A stretch of DNA of 64,000 nt from Granulosicoccus sp964435305. GTDB taxonomy: Bacteria > Pseudomonadota > Gammaproteobacteria > Granulosicoccales > Granulosicoccaceae. Under the pieces are notes generated by a model. The model was not told the DNA's origin. It saw nothing but the letters and a program-made list of their open reading frames with translations, and ran no database searches. A program made the position numbers and the translations under genes. Location of the stretch: NCBI GenBank assembly GCA_964435305.1, contig CAYSZH010000001.1:1-64000 (forward strand), read 5' to 3'. The stretch's first letter is position 1. The number at the start of each line of letters is the position of its first letter. Positions 1-8,956 of this stretch are shown one piece after another.

Positions 1-1086
1 TGGAATTCGCGTCTGACACTTTTTCAGCATGTACAGAACGATGGATTTTCAGATACTGACGGTCAAATAGGCCTTGGCAGTCAAGACACGGCAAGAGACG
101 TCAATAGCAATGGCCTACAAGCTTATATAGAACACATTGGCGAGCGCGGCACGCTCGGATTTTCCGCTAACATACGCTCTGAATCCCTTGTATCTGCCGA
201 TGACACTGATGCGGGTGAAAACTATCAAGTAGAACGTAATAGCGCGAACGCAAATGTGCAGTACGCGTTTTTTACGGCCAACGATACCGTGCTCATTGCA
301 CCCTCCGTTCGCTGGCAATCCATACGAGATAATTTTCAAGCACAGGGCGATTCAAACAACAGCGTTGTAGCCAACAGCATAGTCACGCCGCAACTGGGTA
401 TCAAATACACCCCAAGCAGTAAACTGACACTGCGAGCCAACCTTGGATTATTTCACCGCGAGCCAGTTTTTTTCGAACTTTTTGGAGGTCGTGGCCTTAT
501 TCGCGGTACACCTAACTTAAAGCCTGAACGCGGCATTAACTCAGACCTTGGCATTGATGTGCAATGGTCATCGCAGTTTAGTTCAAGCGCATCCTTGTTC
601 TCCAACTGGCGCGATGAGCTGATTGCCATCATCTTTAATTCGCGCGGTGTTGGCAGTAGCGTCAACGTCGGCGAAGCCAGAGTAATTGGCTTGGAGATGG
701 CAAACAATTTCAAGCTCAATGAACGCATCAGTGGCCAACTGAATTGGACACTGCAAGACACCACCAACTTGTCCGACTTCGTCGCTTTCAGAAATAATCA
801 GCTTCCCGGGCAAGCAAGATCGAACGTGTACGCCAGAGTACAAATGAAAAATAAACGCAGCCGGCTTTGGCTAGAACTTGAAAGTAAAAGTGAACACTTT
901 TATGACTCAGGAAACCGCTTAGCTGCACCAGCCTACTTCACTCAGAACGTGGGTGTCGATCTGTTCTGGAAACAATTTCAAGCAAGCCTTGCTGTTAACA
1001 ACGTCAACGATGTACTTATCGAAGACTTCAATGGTTTTCAGCGCCCTGGCCGTGCTTTTTTTCTAAGTTTCACCTACCGGCTATAG
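1..1086 (+). CDS. TonB-dependent outer-membrane receptor, C-terminal part (5' truncated by window)
   Basis: The frame is open from the first base, so the gene starts left of the window; 361 residues remain. They look like the C-terminal half of a TonB-dependent receptor barrel: alternating short amphipathic strands and polar loops, the block FELFGGRG followed by NLKPERG that is common in these receptors, and a last strand rich in aromatics ending in F-x-L-S-F-T-Y-R-L, as expected for a protein inserted by the BAM complex. The plug domain and TonB box lie outside the window, so the ligand (siderophore, haem, vitamin or other) cannot be named. The next gene, a secreted lipoprotein, starts 23 bases downstream on the same strand and is probably co-transcribed. 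Family assignment is fairly sure; substrate is unknown. Confidence 0.85.
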   Translation, partial: WNSRLTLFQHVQNDGFSDTDGQIGLGSQDTARDVNSNGLQAYIEHIGERGTLGFSANIRSESLVSADDTDAGENYQVERNSANANVQYAFFTANDTVLIAPSVRWQSIRDNFQAQGDSNNSVVANSIVTPQLGIKYTPSSKLTLRANLGLFHREPVFFELFGGRGLIRGTPNLKPERGINSDLGIDVQWSSQFSSSASLFSNWRDELIAIIFNSRGVGSSVNVGEARVIGLEMANNFKLNERISGQLNWTLQDTTNLSDFVAFRNNQLPGQARSNVYARVQMKNKRSRLWLELESKSEHFYDSGNRLAAPAYFTQNVGVDLFWKQFQASLAVNNVNDVLIEDFNGFQRPGRAFFLSFTYRL

Positions 1087-1109
1087 CCGAACCTATTTAT
1101 GAGAAATTT

Positions 1110-2441
1110 ATGTTTATGAAAAAACTGAACACCATTAAAGCCAGGCAATATCTGTCCATTGCCCTAGTCAGCGCATCTTTGGTGTTAGCTGCGTGTAGTT
1201 CAAGTGATGATGATGCCAGTGATATGGGTGTAGCTGACGACGCTGGTGTCACCAACGGAGATAATGGCACTGGTATCGCTGGCGGAGACAACGGCGGTGA
1301 GAGTGTCACGGGTGATAATGGCGATATCGCAGAACCAACGTCGCGAGTCGCCATTATGGCAGGTGCAGATCCACTCTTTGAAAGTGGTCAAATGGAAAGA
1401 ATTTCCATCACAGACGGCTATGTAGTGAATGGCACATACGAAGCCGTCGGTTCTGACATTGTAGTAAGAACCGATGGCACATCTGCTTATCAGCTTGGCA
1501 GAAGCAACATGGAAAACATCACCAAATACAGTGCCACTGATACATCATTGTTTGACTACAACTTCAGCATTATTGACGGTGATGAAGGCGGCAACCCACA
1601 TGACATTGCTTTTTTAAACGATAACAAAGCCTACGTGATGCGTTACAACAACCAGCAGATGTGGATTATCGATCCAAGTGCAGAATCTGAGGACGCTTTC
1701 ATGATTGGCGAGCTGGATTTATCAGCCTACGAAGCAGGCCCGCCAAACGCCACCAGTGCTGTTATTGTGGGTGAGAAACTATTCATACTGATGCAGCGAC
1801 TAACCGGTCAATTTGATGGTACTGCAACACAGCAAAGCTACATCGCCGTGTTTAATACCACAACCGATGAAGAAATCGACACAATGACAGACATGGAGGG
1901 TGGCCTTATGGGCATCCCACTGGGTACACTCAATGCTGATGATCTTCGGTACAACCCCACATTGGGCCAATTAGTTGTAACCGGTCGCGGGGACATTAAC
2001 CGCCAGTTCCGCACCGATGAACCCACCGATGACCCTTACCAGGGTGGCATTCAGAGCATTGACCCAGACACCTACGAGGTGTCACTCATACTCGATGATG
2101 GTACCGCCGATTCCAATCAGGGTTTTATAAGCCAGTCGCTGATTCTTAACAGCACTAAAGGGTATGTAAAGTTCTTTCAAGGGTTCGATCCGGATACGTT
2201 TATACCTTCTTCAAGCGTGCATTCGTTTGATCCATCTACTGGCATTATCAGTGAAGAATTTGTTAGTGTTATGGGTATGGATGTTGCGACAATGGACATT
2301 GGCTCTGATGGGTATTTATGGCTGGGCAGCGGCGGTACAACACCTGGGTTTACCATACTAGATACGGCTGATGACAGTGTAATTCAGTCGGTTGCCACCA
2401 CGTTCAATCCAAATAGCATTGTGTTTATATCGTTGCCTTAG
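1110..2441 (+). CDS. Lipoprotein, probably beta-propeller fold
   Basis: A predicted lipoprotein of 443 residues. The N-terminus has lysines and an arginine, a hydrophobic run and the lipobox L-A-A-C with the modified cysteine at residue 29. An Asp/Gly-rich linker (about residues 30-75) follows. The rest contains spaced blocks such as NPHDIAFLNDNKAYV, YNPTLGQLVVTGRG and GYLWLGSGG that resemble blades of a YncE-like beta-propeller; this fold is an inference. A second ATG two codons downstream is an equally good start. It lies just after a TonB-dependent receptor gene, so it may be a surface or periplasmic partner of that receptor. No catalytic motif was recognised. Confidence 0.8.
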   Translation: MFMKKLNTIKARQYLSIALVSASLVLAACSSSDDDASDMGVADDAGVTNGDNGTGIAGGDNGGESVTGDNGDIAEPTSRVAIMAGADPLFESGQMERISITDGYVVNGTYEAVGSDIVVRTDGTSAYQLGRSNMENITKYSATDTSLFDYNFSIIDGDEGGNPHDIAFLNDNKAYVMRYNNQQMWIIDPSAESEDAFMIGELDLSAYEAGPPNATSAVIVGEKLFILMQRLTGQFDGTATQQSYIAVFNTTTDEEIDTMTDMEGGLMGIPLGTLNADDLRYNPTLGQLVVTGRGDINRQFRTDEPTDDPYQGGIQSIDPDTYEVSLILDDGTADSNQGFISQSLILNSTKGYVKFFQGFDPDTFIPSSSVHSFDPSTGIISEEFVSVMGMDVATMDIGSDGYLWLGSGGTTPGFTILDTADDSVIQSVATTFNPNSIVFISLP

Positions 2442-2502
2442 ACGAAGCCTTTGGCTGGCCTGCCATACCTAACGGTAGGTAATGTTATAAAGCGTATTGC
2501 AG

Positions 2503-2525
2503 GGCATCGGTAATTAGCCGATGCC
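2503..2525. terminator. Hairpin between convergent genes, possible bidirectional terminator
   Basis: An 8-bp perfect inverted repeat, GGCATCGG and CCGATGCC, is separated by a 7-base loop and lies between the stop codons of the lipoprotein gene (+) and the EAL-domain gene (-). The flanking T runs are weak on both sides, so termination is inferred from position and stem strength. Confidence 0.45.
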
Positions 2526-2549
2526 TGCTTGTTCTGCAGCAAGCGCAGC

Positions 2550-4343
2550 CTATGCGCTCTTTTTTTGCCGATGATCTTCAAGCAAGGCAAAGAAATCTTC
2601 AGTGGAAATCGGTTTACTGCAAAAATAGCCTTGATATTCCTCGCACTTCAGCGCTTTGATATGGGCAAGCTGATGATGCGTCTCCACGCCTTCTGCAACA
2701 ACCGTTAGGCCAAGATCATGAGCCAGCGATATAACGGCCTTTATAATCGGCATGCGATCTTTGAACGATTTGATTTCTCGTATAAACGACTGGTCAATTT
2801 TTAATTGATCCAATGGGAATCGCTGTAAATAACTGAGTGATGAATAGCCAGTACCAAAATCATCAATCGAAATTTGCACACCCAGCGCTTTGATCTGACG
2901 CAACTTCACAATATTGGTTTCCGCTTTCTCCATGATCATATTCTCGGTTAGTTCTATGATCAATGCTTCTGCAGGTAATGCACTATCATCAAGCGCACGT
3001 TGCACAATGCTGATAAAATCCAGCTCGTAGAGTTGCCTGATCGAAACATTCACTGCGATTTTGAAGTTGGCGTACCCAGCGTCGCGCCACTCCTGAGCAC
3101 AGCGGCAGGATTCTCTTAACACCCACTCACCAATGGATACAATCATGCCTGTATCTTCTGCCAATGGAATGAAATTGACAGGTGAGATAAGTCCAAATTC
3201 AGGATGCATCCAACGCACCAGCGCTTCAGCACCAATAATGTCGCCCGTGCTGACATCAACCTTGGGCTGATACACCAAAAATATCTCACCATTTGATACA
3301 GCGGTACGCATACCGTTTTCCATGCTCAACAGTTCACGCGCCCTGGCATCCATTTGCTCAGTGTAAAACGCATAGGCTGTATCGCCACGAGTTTTAGCAT
3401 GCATCATCGCGGTTTCGGCATCGTTAATAAGGGATTCTACCGAGTGCGTGCTCGCGCTCAAGGTGGAAACACCAATACTGATGGTCAGATAGATATCCTG
3501 GCCTTCGACATTAAATGGCTCATCAAGCAGCTCTACAAATTGATCAAGCATGTTCGTGAGTCCATCGCACCGCGTGTCCAGATCGCATATCGTTGTCAGC
3601 ACGGCAAATCTGTCACCACCCACTCTCGCAACTACATGTGGCATGCCCTTTTCTTCTTTATTGATAACAGCAGGCTGATTAAAACTGTTATTAACACGTT
3701 CGCTAAACGACCAAAGCACTTCATCACCACGATCTGTTCCAAGCGAATCGTTGATTGCTTTAAATCGGTTTATATTGATTAGGAGCAAAGCGGCTTGTTT
3801 TTTGGTTTGGCCTGCAATTTTTAGCGCGCCGCGAACCTGCTTTGTAAAGTTCAGCCTGTTAGGCAAATCAGTTAGGGTGTCATAATTCAACATCTTCTGC
3901 TGATAGGCGCGAGATGAGAGCGTATTGCGCATACGCAATGCAAGTTCGGATGCATCAACAGGTTTGGAGAGAAAGTCGGTTGCGCCAAGTTGCAGTGCCT
4001 GCAGCTTGGTCTCAGCATTATCAGATGAGGTTAAAACAATAACAGGGATGTCTTTTAAATCTGCATCGTCACGAATGTCTTTTAGTATATCGAAGCCCGA
4101 TACCCTGGGCATAACCAGATCCAGCAACAGAACGTCTGGCCGTTCAACTCTGACCTGGGCCAATGCTTGTGTTGAATCGTTGAGCATGACAAAGCGGTTA
4201 TAACCTTCAGACTCAAGGTGAACCTGCAGCACTTCCATGTTCAGCGGCTCATCGTCCACCATCATGATCTTTGCATTGCCCATAAGCTGAGTAGCCTGGG
4301 CAATCAGATCATCTGCACTAATTTGAGTATCAGAGCTATTCAC
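2550..4343 (-). CDS. Response regulator with degenerate GGDEF and intact EAL domain (c-di-GMP phosphodiesterase)
   Basis: A 597-residue cytoplasmic protein. The receiver domain (about 25-140) carries the acidic pair in MMVDDEP, the phospho-acceptor Asp75 in LLLDLVMP, and the conserved lysine in FLSKP. A GGDEF domain (about 150-325) has VGGDRF at 242-246, where the canonical glutamate is Arg, so cyclase activity is doubtful. The EAL domain (about 335-590) keeps E-A-L at 373-375, plus ELTEN, DDFGTGYSS, LKIDQSF and VAEGVET, the metal and substrate residues of active phosphodiesterases. Likely role: phosphorylation-controlled c-di-GMP hydrolysis, with the GGDEF part perhaps a GTP-sensing module. 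The gene follows the hybrid kinase gene by 35 bases on the same strand, so the two probably form one phosphorelay. Confidence 0.92.
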   Translation of the reverse strand: MNSSDTQISADDLIAQATQLMGNAKIMMVDDEPLNMEVLQVHLESEGYNRFVMLNDSTQALAQVRVERPDVLLLDLVMPRVSGFDILKDIRDDADLKDIPVIVLTSSDNAETKLQALQLGATDFLSKPVDASELALRMRNTLSSRAYQQKMLNYDTLTDLPNRLNFTKQVRGALKIAGQTKKQAALLLININRFKAINDSLGTDRGDEVLWSFSERVNNSFNQPAVINKEEKGMPHVVARVGGDRFAVLTTICDLDTRCDGLTNMLDQFVELLDEPFNVEGQDIYLTISIGVSTLSASTHSVESLINDAETAMMHAKTRGDTAYAFYTEQMDARARELLSMENGMRTAVSNGEIFLVYQPKVDVSTGDIIGAEALVRWMHPEFGLISPVNFIPLAEDTGMIVSIGEWVLRESCRCAQEWRDAGYANFKIAVNVSIRQLYELDFISIVQRALDDSALPAEALIIELTENMIMEKAETNIVKLRQIKALGVQISIDDFGTGYSSLSYLQRFPLDQLKIDQSFIREIKSFKDRMPIIKAVISLAHDLGLTVVAEGVETHHQLAHIKALKCEEYQGYFCSKPISTEDFFALLEDHRQKKSA

Positions 4344-4378
4344 TGATCAAAAACCAGAATTGCGGTCCATAACGTTTA

Positions 4379-7300
4379 TCAAGCCGTCTTTGCCAAAGGA
4401 GGTAAATCGTCCCACCCGGCTTTTATCTGTCGAGAAAAATCACGTATCGCCCGCTGGTCTATTTTGGCCTGTGAACGATTACCTTCCTTCGCACTGCTTT
4501 CCAAGCTGGCACCTAATTCGTGAAACTGCGTAAAACCGACATTACTGCCTGAGCCCTTTAACCAGTGCGCCAATTGGGCTGTCTCACTAAAATTTTCAGA
4601 TTGGATGCACTCATCTATTGAGTCCAGCTGTTGATCCAATCGCGCGATAAACCTCTCAACAATACCCCTGAACCTTGGGTTATCCATTGGGAGCGTGCTC
4701 ACTACAGGGTTATCGACTGAATTGTTGTCAGGCAAAGTATCCGGTACCGCATTCGTGAACGAACGCTTAGATTCGTCAGATTCAGCGCTCGATACGAGAG
4801 CGGTATCCGAATTTGTTATCCGTGCTCGCACCAATCTCACCCTATCTAACATGTTACTGGCTGTGGCTTCGTCAAACGCCTCGGCTGCGATCTCAAGCTC
4901 TAGAGCTGGTGTTTTAAACTGCGGGTATCCCACTGTGCCACCTGACCCTTTTAGCCAATGCGCAGATTTAGCCAGTGCTTCAAACTCCTGCGCATCTAAC
5001 TGCGCCTGCATAAGTGGTAGCTGCTCATCCAGTTTTTCCACAAACTGGGCCGCTATGACAGCAAATTTGGGGTTTTGCGCAGCAAGCGTACTGATAATCG
5101 GCCCTGCATCATCTGCTGTGGCAGGTTCAGTTGAAGATTCCGTTGGAGATAATGTACTGACGTTTGCTACCGTGCTGCTACTGATGCCTGCCTCACTGCC
5201 TGTAGCATTGACAGTCGACCCGTTTGCTGAAGTAGTCAGCTTAGCCTGTGAAGGCGTTTGTGTTGCCGCGATACTGGCATCATAAGAACCGCCGAGCAAT
5301 TCAGCCAATAAAACGGTCAACTTATCCAGATCAATCGGTTTGGTCTGGTAGTGAGAAAAGCCTGCATCAAGCACTTTTTTCTCAAACCCTTTCATGGCGT
5401 TTGCGGTCAGCGCTACAACTGGCTTTGTCCATTGCCGTTCACGCATGGCAGCAACGGCCTGGTATCCATCCATTACCGGCATTTGAATATCCATTAAGAC
5501 AATGTCAAAGTCATCGGCAAATAAAGTATCTAAACCCACTTTACCGTTTTCGGCCGTGCTGACCGCAATGCCTAAATCGGATAACACCACCGACAACAGC
5601 TCTCGATTTTCCGGACCATCGTCAACAACCAATGCTTTGCAGGGTGGAAATTGCCAGCTACCTGCCAACACCGTGTCAATTTCATTAAATGATTCTCTTA
5701 CCATGTCAGCTGTTTGCATCGGCACGCCTTTAACGTCACCGACCGGTAATACAATAGTGAAGGTGCTGCCGCGCCCTGCTTCACTGGTAACGACAATATC
5801 GCCACCCATGGCTATTGCAAGCTTTCGACTAATTGATAACCCCAAACCAGTGCCACCAAAACGACGTGTAATCGAGGCATCTGCCTGTGTAAACGCATCA
5901 AAGATCGTGGCCAATTGCTTTTCACTCATGCCGATACCGGTATCAGAAACTTTTATCAGCATGTTGGGCGCGGCTTTTGTTGTCTCGTATTCGAGCGCGA
6001 CGCTAACGCCACCTTCTTCAGTAAACTTTATCGCGTTGCCCACCAGATTAGTGATGATCTGTCGCAACCTTGATGGGTCACTTATAATATGTGCCGGCAA
6101 ATCAGACTCAATTTCCAAATCCAGTGAAATGGATTTCTCACGCGCTTTTACATCCAGTACATGCAGCACTTCGTGCGATATTAGTGCCGCCTTGGTCGGA
6201 ATGGATTCGACCTCCATGGCGCCCGATTCTACTTTTGATAAATCCAGAACATCATTAATCAGCTCGAGCAGATGCGTACCGCTATTTGAAATTGTATTGA
6301 GATGACGCAGCCGATCGTTCTCATCCTGGTTGTAACCTCGCTTGAGCACTTCGGTAAAGCCCAGTATGGCGGTCATCGGTGTGCGGATTTCATGGCTCAT
6401 ATTCGATAAAAAGGCCGTTTTCGCATGGTTAGCCGCTTCTGCTTCTTCCATGGACTGACGCAACAACAATTCTTTCTCTTCTAGCAGCGTGACATCATCC
6501 ATGCTCAGAAGCACACCACCGACTTTGCCCTTTGCACCCATTACGGGTGAACAATTGACGATGAATTTACGTTGTTCACCTTTACTATCAACGTAACCGA
6601 CCATGTCCATTCTGCTTGGCTCACCCGTTTCAAACGCTTTTTGCCAGGGATACATCGCGATGACGTTATCATCAGCACGCTGTTCATAACCACCATCAAC
6701 ATCAGAACCGGTTTCAGCAACCGCTGCAACGGCGGTCGAACTTTGTACCCAATTAAGCGTATCGGCTTTTAGGCCTACGAGTTCTTCAGCAGGCTTTCCT
6801 GCCAGTTCTGCAAACGCGGCATTGGCCAACACAACGTTCTGCTTGCTATCCAATACCAGCAATGATTCTGCAATGGTGTCTAAGGCATTACGTACACGCG
6901 CCGGCACTGCATCTGACGGATTCAGCTCCTTGAGCATTTTCCCAAGATAGAAATAAAACATGGGAAAGCTGACCATGCCAATAAACAGCATTAAGCTCAG
7001 TTCAGATTGACGAATACGATCCCACACACTCAGCGATGTCGTATCACGAAATTTAAAATTCAGTTGCCCCCAGGCCTGATCACCACGCAACATCGGCACA
7101 CTGATAATGGCGGTGCCGCTAAACGCGGATGTGCCATCAGATTCGGAGAACGATTTTGACGGCTTAGCCTGCGCACCGGCTTGCTTGTCATTCCCATACC
7201 GAGCAGCATCGGCGCTAGCCTCTAACGATGCCAGATGAGCGCCATCGTTTGCACCGAATATAACGGAAGAGTTGTCTGAATAGCGTTCGAGCTGGATCGC

Positions 7301-7585
7301 CTGCAGATCAGAATTTCGTTCTACGATAAATTCTAAGGAACCGCGAATGCCCGCCATGTCACCGCGTTTAAGCAGAACCGAATTAGCGCTGGACACCGCC
7401 TCTGCCAGGGCGACACGCCCTTGAAGAACAGCCCCTTTCTTATCAGGAACAAATCCGAGAAACATGGAAAGTAAAACAACAGACGTCAGCAGTGAAGACA
7501 AACCAAAGGCGATATGAAACCTTGGGGAAAATGAAGGAAGGCGTTGGTAAATTGATTTGATCTTCGAGAACATGGTTACCATCAC
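4379..7585 (-). CDS. Membrane hybrid histidine kinase with PAS, receiver and two HPt domains
   Basis: A 1068-residue BarA-like sensor. A transmembrane helix near 24-46 and another near 196-215 enclose a periplasmic segment of about 150 residues with no recognised ligand fold. A PAS domain follows (about 232-370). HisKA has His398 in MSHEIRTP; the ATPase domain has the N box near 503-522, DTGIGM near 548 and FGGTGLGLS near 576. The receiver has VVDDGPEN and Asp699 in LMDIQMPVMDG, with the lysine of TKPI at 749. Two HPt domains end the protein, with His876 and His1007, each in the same AHWLKGSG context, joined by a Ser/Thr-rich linker. The initiator could be Met1, Met2 or Met5. It likely phosphorylates the downstream receiver-GGDEF-EAL protein. 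Confidence 0.93.
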   Translation of the reverse strand: MMVTMFSKIKSIYQRLPSFSPRFHIAFGLSSLLTSVVLLSMFLGFVPDKKGAVLQGRVALAEAVSSANSVLLKRGDMAGIRGSLEFIVERNSDLQAIQLERYSDNSSVIFGANDGAHLASLEASADAARYGNDKQAGAQAKPSKSFSESDGTSAFSGTAIISVPMLRGDQAWGQLNFKFRDTTSLSVWDRIRQSELSLMLFIGMVSFPMFYFYLGKMLKELNPSDAVPARVRNALDTIAESLLVLDSKQNVVLANAAFAELAGKPAEELVGLKADTLNWVQSSTAVAAVAETGSDVDGGYEQRADDNVIAMYPWQKAFETGEPSRMDMVGYVDSKGEQRKFIVNCSPVMGAKGKVGGVLLSMDDVTLLEEKELLLRQSMEEAEAANHAKTAFLSNMSHEIRTPMTAILGFTEVLKRGYNQDENDRLRHLNTISNSGTHLLELINDVLDLSKVESGAMEVESIPTKAALISHEVLHVLDVKAREKSISLDLEIESDLPAHIISDPSRLRQIITNLVGNAIKFTEEGGVSVALEYETTKAAPNMLIKVSDTGIGMSEKQLATIFDAFTQADASITRRFGGTGLGLSISRKLAIAMGGDIVVTSEAGRGSTFTIVLPVGDVKGVPMQTADMVRESFNEIDTVLAGSWQFPPCKALVVDDGPENRELLSVVLSDLGIAVSTAENGKVGLDTLFADDFDIVLMDIQMPVMDGYQAVAAMRERQWTKPVVALTANAMKGFEKKVLDAGFSHYQTKPIDLDKLTVLLAELLGGSYDASIAATQTPSQAKLTTSANGSTVNATGSEAGISSSTVANVSTLSPTESSTEPATADDAGPIISTLAAQNPKFAVIAAQFVEKLDEQLPLMQAQLDAQEFEALAKSAHWLKGSGGTVGYPQFKTPALELEIAAEAFDEATASNMLDRVRLVRARITNSDTALVSSAESDESKRSFTNAVPDTLPDNNSVDNPVVSTLPMDNPRFRGIVERFIARLDQQLDSIDECIQSENFSETAQLAHWLKGSGSNVGFTQFHELGASLESSAKEGNRSQAKIDQRAIRDFSRQIKAGWDDLPPLAKTA

Positions 7586-7964
7586 TGAAAAAGATCACTG
7601 TGCGATAAACCGGTTGGTTTAGCGCGCACAGTCCCTATAAATGAAATCGGCGGTAATCCACAAAACTTCAGTATTCTGTGAACTTGTAATGTTAGCGATG
7701 GCAGCGTAAATGGCTTTAAGGTACTGAAAAATCTGCTAACTTGGCTACATTGGGATCTTGATCACACTTTCGGCTGTGTTAAAGCAGTGGACGGCGTAGG
7801 CAAGTGTTAAAGATCGCGCTCTGGACATTGCTTCGCAGCTGCGCACGAGCCAGAGCGACGATCAATACCGCAGGTCTGAATCATAGGCCGCCATAGTGGC
7901 TAGTTTGCTGTTAGCTGAGGAGTTTGTCGCTTAGCTGCATTACGTTTTGAACTGAGTTTGAGGG
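7586..7964. other. Intergenic region without a gene, with one long stem
   Basis: About 380 bases between the starts of the kinase operon and the end of the HlyD-type operon, both on the minus strand. No open frame with coding character was found. It should hold the promoter of the kinase operon. The only clear structure is the stem at 7812-7863. Confidence 0.6.
7812..7863 (-). terminator. Long imperfect hairpin, possible terminator of the HlyD-type operon
   Basis: Thirteen bases (7812-7824) pair with 7850-7863 with one bulged base. The 25-base loop contains a further self-complementary piece, CGCAGCTGCG. In the minus direction it lies about 100 bases past the stop of the last HlyD-type gene and is followed by only three Ts, so it may be a weak terminator or a structured 3' UTR. 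Confidence 0.35.
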
Positions 7965-8855
7965 CTAGGTGGCGAAAAAATCTACCCTGCAACGCACACC
8001 ACTGGGTATCAGCAAATCAGGATTATCCATCACAAGCCTTACACCAAAAGTGTCACTGGCTGCATCAGATACTGCATCGATGCGACGAACTTGTGCCTCT
8101 AGTGTTTGATCTTCGTATCCAGGTGCAATCAGTTGTACACCACCGAGCATGCCAGATTCAATTTGCCCCATAAAATGTAGGGGCACGATCACCTCAATGT
8201 GAAGTGGGTCGAGCTGAGCAACTTCAAATACCGGGTCGTTATCGACGTATTCACCTTTAGACTGGTAACGCGCAATTACGGTCCCGTCAATTGGACTGAC
8301 TATTTGACGACGCTCGACCGCTGCACGTGCGCGCTCAACTTCCAACTGCGCCAGGCGTTGGTTTTCAACTTCCTGTTGAACTTGCAGTCGTGCGATTCTG
8401 GATTCGGTTTCAACCTGATCCATTGTGTGTTCTGATATCGACGCAGTTCTAAGCAGTTCTGAATTTCGATCACGCGTACGATCACCAAATCCTGCGCTGG
8501 CTCTCCGCAAACTGACCGCCGTCCCATGCGCTGCGACTTCTTCTGCAATGGCAAGTGTGGCTTGCTCCAGCCGCGATTCCAGTGTCGCCATCACACTGCC
8601 TTCGCTAACATAGTCGCTACGATCATACTTGGTTGATTCGAGTAAGCCGGGCACACTTGTACCAAGCTTGACGATGAGGCTAGGTTCAACAACACAATCC
8701 AAATCAGATACGACTTCTCGCCCTGCACTTAGCGGGGGTGCTAACGCGCCGAGGAGCATTAATAAGGAGCCTATTAATCCCAGTGGAACGGCACCATGCT
8801 GCACAAAAAAATTATTGGTTGTCGTTCTTGTGCTGCTATATTGCTGCTTGATCAT
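7965..8855 (-). CDS. HlyD/RND-type periplasmic adaptor protein
   Basis: A membrane-fusion protein of 296 residues from the ATG at 8855. One hydrophobic N-terminal segment (near 20-45) is followed by a biotinyl-lipoyl-like half, a helical hairpin rich in Glu, Arg and Gln, the second lipoyl half (VSPIDGTVIARYQSKGEYVD, with the adaptor signature SPIDGTV), and a beta-barrel region. The frame runs up to an ATG at 9005, which would add 50 residues before the membrane segment and overlap the upstream gene by 49 bases; neither start has a good ribosome site. It is the third gene of a tight set of adaptor genes. Such proteins link an inner-membrane pump to an outer-membrane channel; neither is adjacent here. 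Confidence 0.85.
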   Translation of the reverse strand: MIKQQYSSTRTTTNNFFVQHGAVPLGLIGSLLMLLGALAPPLSAGREVVSDLDCVVEPSLIVKLGTSVPGLLESTKYDRSDYVSEGSVMATLESRLEQATLAIAEEVAAHGTAVSLRRASAGFGDRTRDRNSELLRTASISEHTMDQVETESRIARLQVQQEVENQRLAQLEVERARAAVERRQIVSPIDGTVIARYQSKGEYVDNDPVFEVAQLDPLHIEVIVPLHFMGQIESGMLGGVQLIAPGYEDQTLEAQVRRIDAVSDAASDTFGVRLVMDNPDLLIPSGVRCRVDFFAT

Positions 8856-8956
8856 GAGACCGATTCGCCTGCATTGCGAGCGTTTATCCTGTGAGATTCC
8901 ATGGGCTACGCTGTGACTTTTCTGTTGCGTTACAAATAACTTCGTTAAGGTCGCTC

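Noticed and set aside
5502..6305. Long plus-strand open frame of 267 codons
   Set aside because: It lies opposite the conserved kinase and receiver domains of the hybrid kinase and has no recognisable domain; it is a shadow frame.
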